A DNA stretch of 6,871 nucleotides from Pirellulales bacterium (lineage in GTDB: Bacteria > Planctomycetota > Planctomycetia > Pirellulales > Thermoguttaceae), in NCBI GenBank assembly GCA_030642635.1, contig DAOWNK010000176.1, forward strand, positions 1-6,871, given 5' to 3'. Positions 1 to 5,019 of the stretch are shown piece after piece. How positions within the stretch are numbered: the stretch's first letter is position 1; every line of letters starts with the position of its first letter. A model generated the notes under the pieces. The model did no database searches, had not been told where the DNA came from, and saw nothing but the letters and a program-made list of their open reading frames with translations. Made by a program: the position numbers and the translations under genes.

Positions 1-1
1 C

Positions 2-874
2 ATGACACTGTTCGATCACCTCAAATTGCTGCTTCCCGGCGGTCGGGTAGATATATCAAAGCGGTTCGCGTTGCTGCGCGAGGCGATCTCCGGCACGATG
101 GCGAAATTTTACAAGGCCCGGGACCTTCGGACCGACAAAGTTGTCGGGCTGAAGATTCTCGACCAGGAAAAAACGGCCGCCTTCGAGGCCCGATTCAAGG
201 GGCTGCGCAAACCATCCGAGGGCGAAATCGCCGTGCGGCTTGAACACCCGCGGATCGTCAAAACTTATGAGTACGGCCTGACCACCGACGGGTCGCAGTA
301 CCTGGTCATGGAGTTCATCGAGGGCGCCGGCATGAACTCGCTGATTATCGGCCGCGACGGGCAACTGGACGGCCGCCGCGTGCAGTTCATCCGCCAGGCG
401 GCCGAGGCGTTGGCCGCAGTATACGACGCAGGATTTATACACCGCGACGTCTGCCCGAGGAACCTGCTGCTGACCGGCGACGGCGAGAGTCTCAAATTGA
501 TCGACTTCGGCCTGACCGTGCCGGCCATGCGCCCGTTCATGCAGCCGGGGAACCGCACGGGCACGCCGAACTACATGGCGCCGGAGCTTGTCAGACGCAA
601 GCACACCGACCAGCGGCTCGATGTTTTCGCGTTTGGTGTGACGGCCTACGAAATATGCACGTTCGAGCTTCCATGGTTTAGCGGCACGACCGGCCTGGCG
701 GCGATGATCCACGACCGGCCGCCGACCGACATCCGCCAGCACCGCCCGAAAATCAATCCCGTCTTGGCCACAGCTATCCACGCCTGCATTGAGCCGGAGT
801 TGTCGAAGCGATGCCCGTCGATGGAAAAATTTCTCTCGATGATTCGCAACGTCCGGAGCGAGGGACGTTTGTGA
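2..874 (+). CDS. Hanks-type serine/threonine protein kinase
   Basis: Predicted cytoplasmic protein kinase that transfers the ATP gamma-phosphate to Ser/Thr residues; its substrate cannot be read from the sequence. The 290-residue protein is nearly all kinase domain (about 21-285). Visible landmarks are a degenerate glycine-rich loop at 29-34 (only G31 of the three glycines is kept), the ATP-binding lysine K51 in VGLK, a likely helix-C glutamate at E73 or E75 before EHPRIV, HRD at 147-149, N154, DFG at 168-170 and APE at 193-195. The residue two after the catalytic D149 is C151, where Ser/Thr kinases normally have Lys. No membrane segment, PASTA or WD40 module follows, unlike many large planctomycete kinases. 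The ATG is at the second base of the window, so a longer upstream start cannot be excluded, although the domain fits this start well. It converges on the epimerase gene, with a palindrome between the two stops. Confidence 0.9.
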   Translation: MTLFDHLKLLLPGGRVDISKRFALLREAISGTMAKFYKARDLRTDKVVGLKILDQEKTAAFEARFKGLRKPSEGEIAVRLEHPRIVKTYEYGLTTDGSQYLVMEFIEGAGMNSLIIGRDGQLDGRRVQFIRQAAEALAAVYDAGFIHRDVCPRNLLLTGDGESLKLIDFGLTVPAMRPFMQPGNRTGTPNYMAPELVRRKHTDQRLDVFAFGVTAYEICTFELPWFSGTTGLAAMIHDRPPTDIRQHRPKINPVLATAIHACIEPELSKRCPSMEKFLSMIRNVRSEGRL

Positions 875-884
875 TGGTTGAATT

Positions 885-986
885 AGTGATAATATTAAGG
901 AAAATCAAGTGGCACCGGCGTCTCGCCGGTGGCTTGTGAGTTCCATCACACCGGCGAGACGCCGGTGCCACTGTAATATTATCACT
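885..986. repeat. Two-tier palindromic repeat between convergent genes (family A)
   Basis: The 24-nt arms at 908-931 and 949-972 are perfect reverse complements around a 17-nt spacer. Each arm contains its own hairpin, ACCGGCG-TCT-CGCCGGT. Outside them, AGTGATAATATTA (885-897) pairs perfectly with 974-986. On the left 10 extra bases lie between the outer and inner arms, against 1 on the right. It fills the spacer between the kinase stop (874) and the epimerase stop (991), so it could act as a bidirectional terminator, although no classic T-tract follows the stem. It carries no credible coding region. Confidence 0.9.
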
Positions 987-990
987 GTTA

Positions 991-2052
991 TTACCGACTT
1001 GCGAGACTTTGCGACAACAGCCGCACGCCGCAGCCGTTCTCGTTTGGATAATTCACCCGGCCGCGGTCGATGGTCACGCCGGCGGCGATGTCGCGTGCAA
1101 GCAGCAGCGCACCGTCCATGTCGGCGTAGTCCAACAGCGGCAACAACTGTGCAATCGCCGATATGCCCACGCTCGACTCGGTAAAGCAGCCGACCATCAC
1201 CTTCAGCCCGAGCTGTCTTGCCCGGCCGATCATCCGCCGTGCAGGTGTCAGCCCTCCGCATTTCACCAGCTTGACGTTCACGCCGTGGAACCCCCCGGCG
1301 CAGCGGTCCACGTCCGGCTCAACCTGGCAGCTTTCGTCTGCGATGATCGGCAGCGGCGATTCTCTGTAGAGCCGCTCCATGCCGTCCCAATCGTCCGGCG
1401 GGAGCGGCTGCTCGATGAACTCCACCCCGAGCGTCTTCATCCCGGCCGCATTGCGAAGCGTTTCATCGACGCCCCATGCACAGTTTGCGTCCACACGGAA
1501 CACGGCGTCGGTATGCTCGCGCAACCGGCGAACGATGCCCAGGTCGTCGGCCGTACCCAGTTTGATCTTGTAGATCGGCCAGCCGGGAAACTCTTCGAGC
1601 TTCCGCATCATCACCTCGATCGTGTCGATGCCGACGGTGTAGTCGCTCGGCGGATTGTGCTCGATGTCAAGCCCCCAGAGTTTCCAGACCGGCTCGCCGC
1701 GCAGTTTGCCCCAAAGGTCGTGCGCGGCAACGTCCAGGGCACACTGTACGAACGTCGAAGCGGCCGCCGAGCCGCGGGGTTCATCCCCGCGCAACAACGG
1801 CCGCACGACTTTCCAAAACTCGGCCGGGGCGTCCAACGAAAAGTCCTCGATCTGCGGCCGGACACCCTCGATCAGTGCGGTCATGGCCTTTATGTCGGCG
1901 CCGTAGTACGGCTGCTGCGGCGCTTCGCCGTAACCTTGCCGGCCGTCTTGTTCCAACTCGACGATCAGCGTGCGCTGCACGGTGGTCGTACCGCGCGAGA
2001 TGGTAAACGGGTGCCGGCACGGCAGGTCGAAGCGGTGGAGCGTGAGGTTCAT
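991..2052 (-). CDS. Dipeptide epimerase / DgcA-like N-acetyl-glutamate racemase (enolase superfamily)
   Basis: Member of the mandelate racemase/muconate lactonizing enzyme group, muconate cycloisomerase subgroup, 353 residues (normal length). The N-terminal capping domain spans roughly 1-125 and the barrel about 130-345. Catalytic features are present: KxK at K162/K164, metal ligands D188 (VDAN), E214 (EQP) and D239 (ADES), and the opposite base K261 in KLVKCGG. A DxD pair at D311/D313 matches the motif that binds the substrate alpha-amino group in L-Ala-D/L-Glu epimerases. In the DgcN/DgcA pathway, enzymes usually annotated as dipeptide epimerases racemise N-acetyl-D-glutamate, and the DUF1611 gene directly upstream on the same strand makes that role attractive. 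The two activities cannot be told apart by eye. The start at 2052 is the first ATG before the conserved N-terminus; no Shine-Dalgarno is visible and a palindrome ends 11 nt upstream. Confidence 0.88.
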   Translation of the reverse strand: MNLTLHRFDLPCRHPFTISRGTTTVQRTLIVELEQDGRQGYGEAPQQPYYGADIKAMTALIEGVRPQIEDFSLDAPAEFWKVVRPLLRGDEPRGSAAASTFVQCALDVAAHDLWGKLRGEPVWKLWGLDIEHNPPSDYTVGIDTIEVMMRKLEEFPGWPIYKIKLGTADDLGIVRRLREHTDAVFRVDANCAWGVDETLRNAAGMKTLGVEFIEQPLPPDDWDGMERLYRESPLPIIADESCQVEPDVDRCAGGFHGVNVKLVKCGGLTPARRMIGRARQLGLKVMVGCFTESSVGISAIAQLLPLLDYADMDGALLLARDIAAGVTIDRGRVNYPNENGCGVRLLSQSLASR

Positions 2053-2062
2053 GGCAACTATC

Positions 2063-2119
2063 AGCCGCTTGCGGCTTCGCAGACGTTGGTATGAGTGTAT
2101 TGCGAAGCCGCAAGCGGCT
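2063..2119. repeat. Two-tier palindromic repeat in the DUF1611-epimerase spacer (family B)
   Basis: The arms AGCCGCTTGCGGCTTCGCA (2063-2081) and its exact reverse complement (2101-2119) give a perfect 19-bp stem with a 19-nt loop. Each arm contains the smaller palindrome AGCCGC-TT-GCGGCT. On the + strand the second arm runs into TTTTT (2119-2123), which is on the wrong side to make it a terminator for the minus-strand genes. It occupies most of the 72-nt gap between the two genes, so on the minus-strand transcript it lies between the DUF1611 stop and the epimerase start. Confidence 0.9.
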
Positions 2120-2124
2120 TTTTA

Positions 2125-3156
2125 TCAATTCATCAATTCCACAACCGCCTCGGCCAACTTATCCGGTCCGTGGCGGATCACGTCGCAGGTCGGCAGGCCA
2201 AGCTCGCGCTCCACGCGGTCGCATTCGGCAGCTACCTCGTCGTCGGAGAACTTTTGCCCGTTTACCGCCACGCCGATCACCCGGCACGGGTGCATTAAAT
2301 TGGCAGCCGATTCGTAAAACTCGCGCACCTTCTCAAGCGGTGCAAGCTGTACTTCTTCCATGCCGCAGACGGCTGTCCGGCCCATCTCGTAGCAGAGTAT
2401 CAGGGCGTCGGGCATCACACCGTGCAGCAGCCCGAGCGTAACGCCGGAATATCGCGGATGGAACAGGCTGCCCTGGCCCTCCACTACGATCACGTCGTGA
2501 TGCTGATTGGCGAGGACCAATTTTTCGGCCGCACCGCTTACGAAATCCGCAATCACCCGATCCACCGGGCACCCGCTGCCGGCGACCAGTATGCCGGTCT
2601 GTCCGGTGGCCACGAACGCGGCGTCAACGCCCTTGAGTTTCAGCCGTTGGGTCAACTCCACCGCAGCGATCATCTTGCCGCAACTGCAATCGTTCGCAAC
2701 GGTGTGGATTCGCAAACATTCCTTTCGGAGTCCTTCTCTGTCGGCCACGTCGTGCTCGTCGTTATCGCGGACATCGACCAGACGGACTCCGTGTTTTTGA
2801 GCCGCTGCCGCAAACTCCTGGTCGTCTTTGAGAAAATCGTGCAGTCCGGAAAAGATGGTTAATCCTCGCGAGATGGCCTCCAAGACAATCGGCCGCCATT
2901 GCTCGGGAATCTTGCCGCCCGGCGGTGCTATGCCGATCAACAATGCATTTGCCTCAGGCGCGTCGGCCAGCGAGCCGACCACCGGAATGTCTCCGCCGAT
3001 GCCGAACAATTCTCGGCACGTTCGACCGGCCGAGTTGCGGTCGAACACTGCGGCCACCTCCTCCGGCCGGTATCGGATAACGCATATCGCCGTCTTGGCG
3101 GTATGTGCGTCGTTGTACCCGTCGGTCAACACGATCATTCGGCGTGGCGTTGACAT
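2125..3156 (-). CDS. DUF1611 family protein, DgcN-like D-glutamate N-acetyltransferase candidate
   Basis: 343-residue cytoplasmic protein of the DUF1611 family. The N-terminal part (about 5-145) looks Rossmann-like, with alternating strands such as LLIGIAPPGG (72-81). The C-terminal part has a P-loop-type motif at 155-162 (NDCSCGKM; G160 K161) followed by ATGQTGI (183-189) and EGQGSLFHP (226-234), all typical of the family. Family knowledge: DgcN, a DUF1611 protein, acetylates D-glutamate, and DgcA, an epimerase-like racemase, then converts N-acetyl-D-Glu to N-acetyl-L-Glu. The epimerase gene lies 72 nt downstream on the same strand, which supports that pairing. Whether this planctomycete branch keeps the DgcN activity is inference. 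The start at 3156 is the first ATG; M7 is an alternative. There is no Shine-Dalgarno. The mRNA leader is pyrimidine-rich because the + strand at 3171-3197 is a G/A tract. Confidence 0.82.
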   Translation of the reverse strand: MSTPRRMIVLTDGYNDAHTAKTAICVIRYRPEEVAAVFDRNSAGRTCRELFGIGGDIPVVGSLADAPEANALLIGIAPPGGKIPEQWRPIVLEAISRGLTIFSGLHDFLKDDQEFAAAAQKHGVRLVDVRDNDEHDVADREGLRKECLRIHTVANDCSCGKMIAAVELTQRLKLKGVDAAFVATGQTGILVAGSGCPVDRVIADFVSGAAEKLVLANQHHDVIVVEGQGSLFHPRYSGVTLGLLHGVMPDALILCYEMGRTAVCGMEEVQLAPLEKVREFYESAANLMHPCRVIGVAVNGQKFSDDEVAAECDRVERELGLPTCDVIRHGPDKLAEAVVELMN

Positions 3157-3198
3157 GGCGGGAGTGTATCAGGGGAAGGCGGAAGGGGGAAGGGGGAT

Positions 3199-3308
3199 GT
3201 GTAGCGGCCGGGCTTGGCCGGCGCGTATTATGGGGAAAACGGCCGCTTGCGGCTTCGCAGCAATGATTACACTGACATCAACGCGCCGGGCAAGCCCGGC
3301 CGCTACAC
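3199..3308. repeat. Palindromic repeat upstream of the DUF1611 gene, with a half-copy of another repeat inside (families C and B)
   Basis: The 28-nt arms at 3199-3226 and 3281-3308 are reverse complements at 27 of 28 positions. The right arm contains GCCGGGC-AA-GCCCGGC; one base change spoils that inner hairpin in the left arm. The 54-nt spacer holds, at 3241-3259, a single arm of the repeat seen at 2063-2081, matching 18 of 19 bases. The element fills most of the 155-nt gap between the ATPase stop (3312) and the DUF1611 start (3156), so it is intergenic on the minus-strand transcript. Confidence 0.88.
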
Positions 3309-3311
3309 ACC

Positions 3312-4115
3312 TCACACTTCAACCATTCCAAGTTCATGATAAACCGACTCGACCACCTCGTCGTCGATCTGGTCGAGTTCCGCGCCGGCGCCGGCAAGCA
3401 GCGATAGATCGGCAAGCCGGTTGATTTGTCGCGGGATGCCGTGCGAGAGCTCGTGCAACCGGGCGACCGCCTGATCGGCAAACACCGGCGAACTGCGGCC
3501 GGCGGTTGCAAGCGATGTATTGAGAAATTCGGCTGTATCGGTCTGCTCCCACGGCTCGACGTCGATCCGCAACTCGGCCAACTCGAGCAGCGATTCGCCG
3601 AGTCGGCTAATCCGTTCGCATTGGCCTGCAAGCACGATCGTAAGCCGCGACTCCGGCGAAGGATCGTACACGGCCAGCCGCGTGACGCAATCAAGCACCT
3701 CGCGGCTCGCACGGTCGGCATCGTCCAGCAGCACGACCGCATCGAGTTGCCGATAGCGGTATTCGGTCAGCCGATCGGTCACTGCACGCCATAGCGCGGC
3801 AATCGAGCAGGACGGTTCGGGGTTGGTTTGGAATCCGGCGGCCAGCATCCAGAGCATCTCGGCCGGCTCCAGTCCGAGCAGGTTGATCTTGGCCACGGGT
3901 TTGCCGCTGCGGCGAAGCTGTGCGGCGAACACCTCCAACAGCAGCGACTTGCCGCTGCCGGCCACTCCAAACAACAGTCCCAACCGGCGACGCTGCTCGA
4001 CCAAAAAGTGCAGCCGGGCCATGGCCTCCTCGTGTGTCGGGCTGTGGTAGAAAAACTGCGGATCGAGACAACCCCGAAACGGCGACTCGCGTAAACCCCA
4101 GTGCGATTGGTACAT
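3312..4115 (-). CDS. ExeA-like AAA family ATPase
   Basis: 267-residue P-loop ATPase resembling ExeA/GspA and TniB-type AAA proteins. The N-terminus MYQSHWGLRESPF is the usual beginning of ExeA-like proteins, so I choose the ATG at 4115 over the longer open frame that starts at 4265, whose first 50 residues look like translated promoter DNA. Walker A is GVAGSGKS (50-57, K56). Walker B is VVLLDDAD (127-134), with Asp at the position where catalytic Glu is usual. A likely sensor-1 strand is TIVLAGQ (159-165), and GIPRQINRLADLSLL (226-240) is the conserved C-terminal lid motif. No membrane segment, peptidoglycan-binding domain or transposase gene accompanies it here, so the partner is unknown. 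It is divergent from rsmE, and its promoter must lie in the 66-nt AT-rich gap. No Shine-Dalgarno is seen. Confidence 0.87.
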   Translation of the reverse strand: MYQSHWGLRESPFRGCLDPQFFYHSPTHEEAMARLHFLVEQRRRLGLLFGVAGSGKSLLLEVFAAQLRRSGKPVAKINLLGLEPAEMLWMLAAGFQTNPEPSCSIAALWRAVTDRLTEYRYRQLDAVVLLDDADRASREVLDCVTRLAVYDPSPESRLTIVLAGQCERISRLGESLLELAELRIDVEPWEQTDTAEFLNTSLATAGRSSPVFADQAVARLHELSHGIPRQINRLADLSLLAGAGAELDQIDDEVVESVYHELGMVEV

Positions 4116-4135
4116 ACTTTTATATTCGGTATAAT
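4107..4135 (+). promoter_or_regulatory. Candidate sigma70-type promoter for rsmE
   Basis: TTGGTA (4107-4112, 4 of 6 matches to TTGACA) and TATAAT (4130-4135, perfect) are separated by 17 bp. This would start transcription about 40 nt before the rsmE ATG. The -35 box overlaps the first codons of the divergent ATPase gene. It is predicted from consensus only. Confidence 0.45.
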
Positions 4136-4181
4136 TCACACTAAAACTTAACACCGTGCGACCGATACAACCGGTACGACC

Positions 4182-4958
4182 ATGACAGAACGCTATTTCG
4201 TCGAAACGCCGATTGCCGGGGATTGTGCCCTGTTGGTCGGCCCGGAGGCCCATCACCTGACCCACGTGATGCGGGCCGGACCGGGTGCAGAGGTGGTTCT
4301 GTTCGACGGCAGCGGTGCCGAGTTTCCCGCCCGGGTCGAACGGATAGGCCGGGCCGAGGTCGAACTGGCCGTGCTGTCGCGCGAACCGGTCGATCGTGAA
4401 TTGCCGCTTGAGTTGACCGTCGGCGTGGCGTTGCCGAAGGGAGATCGGCAGCGGTGGCTGGTCGAAAAAGCTACAGAACTGGGTGTTACCAGACTCGTCC
4501 CGCTACTGACCGCCCAATCGGTGGCCCGTCCGGAGCAAAAGCCATTGGCCAGATTGCGCCGCACGGTAATCGAGGCGTCGAAACAGTGCGGACGGAACCG
4601 GCTGATGGAAATCGCCCAGCCACGCGATTGGTCTGACTTCGTGACAGATAGTGTCGAGGCGCCGCACCGGCTGCTGGCACACCCGTGTAGCGATGCTCAG
4701 GACACGTTGTCGTTGATCGGGTGCCATGCCCACGCTTGCGTGGGCATGACTCGTCTTTTTCGGCGTTTTCGGTCATGCCCACACAAGCGTGGGCATGGCA
4801 CCCAACTGGCCGTCGGGCCGGAGGGCGGGTTTACCGATGATGAGGTCTCGCAAGCGATCGACGCCGGCTGGCAGGTGATAGACCTGGGACCGCGAACGTT
4901 GCGAGTCGAGACCGCCGCGATTTTGTTGGCCGGGATGGTTGTTCGACAAGTAGTTTAG
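4182..4958 (+). CDS. rsmE: 16S rRNA (uracil-1498-N3)-methyltransferase RsmE with a palindrome-encoded insertion
   Basis: SPOUT-class methyltransferase that uses S-adenosylmethionine to methylate N3 of U1498 in 16S rRNA of the assembled small subunit. The 258 residues comprise an N-terminal PUA-like RNA-binding region (about 1-70, with HHLTHVMR at 24-31) and the knotted SPOUT domain: KGDRQRWLVEKATELG (86-101), EASKQCGRNR (131-140), VGPEGGFTDDE (211-221) and LGPRTLRVETAAI (235-247), the last two forming the SAM-binding knot. Residues 180-207 are encoded by an 85-nt palindrome (4719-4803) that keeps frame. Without them the protein is about 230 residues, near the family norm, so the insertion probably forms a surface loop just before the GPEGG strand. 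The ATG at 4182 is the natural start; no Shine-Dalgarno is present. The TAG stop lies in the first bases of the next palindrome. Confidence 0.95.
   Translation: MTERYFVETPIAGDCALLVGPEAHHLTHVMRAGPGAEVVLFDGSGAEFPARVERIGRAEVELAVLSREPVDRELPLELTVGVALPKGDRQRWLVEKATELGVTRLVPLLTAQSVARPEQKPLARLRRTVIEASKQCGRNRLMEIAQPRDWSDFVTDSVEAPHRLLAHPCSDAQDTLSLIGCHAHACVGMTRLFRRFRSCPHKRGHGTQLAVGPEGGFTDDEVSQAIDAGWQVIDLGPRTLRVETAAILLAGMVVRQVV
4719..4803. repeat. Two-tier palindromic repeat inside rsmE (family D)
   Basis: The 32-nt arms at 4719-4750 and 4772-4803 are reverse complements at 31 of 32 positions, around a 21-nt spacer rich in T. Each arm carries its own hairpin: TGCCCACGC-TT-GCGTGGGCA is perfect on the left, while the right arm has one changed base. 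It follows the layout GCCA, core, TG. The reading frame of rsmE runs straight through it. Confidence 0.93.
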
Positions 4959-5013
4959 CCGCCGCCGGCACGGCGGTGTGATATGTTTACACGGCGTGGA
5001 CGCCGTGGCTAAA
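4954..5013. repeat. Two-tier palindromic repeat between rsmE and the ROK gene (family E)
   Basis: TTTAGCC (4954-4960) pairs with GGCTAAA (5007-5013), and GTGT (4976-4979) pairs with ACAC (4989-4992). The middle of the two arms has diverged, yet each keeps its own hairpin: CCGCCG-GCA-CGGCGG on the left and CACGGCGT-GG-ACGCCGTG on the right. It lies between convergent genes and could terminate both. The rsmE stop codon TAG (4956-4958) is part of its left end. Confidence 0.8.
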
Positions 5014-5019
5014 CGGAAT

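Noticed and set aside
909..1184. A small + strand open frame starting in the repeat at 908
   Set aside because: Its start and first codons are the palindrome itself, and the rest is antisense to the epimerase 3' end.
1009..2094. A 361-codon open frame on the + strand
   Set aside because: It lies fully antisense to the epimerase gene, whose enolase-superfamily motifs are complete. Its protein shows no recognisable domain and is explained by GC-rich codon use.
3199..3308. Insertion sequence with terminal inverted repeats
   Set aside because: The spacer is only 54 nt and encodes nothing; no transposase gene or direct target duplication is seen.
4116..4265. A longer ATPase with 50 extra N-terminal residues
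   Set aside because: The family begins at MYQSHWGL, and the extra stretch would cover the divergent promoter and the rsmE start.
4719..4803. Frameshift or pseudogene status of rsmE because of the inserted repeat
   Set aside because: The frame is continuous through the palindrome and the SAM-binding motifs downstream are intact.
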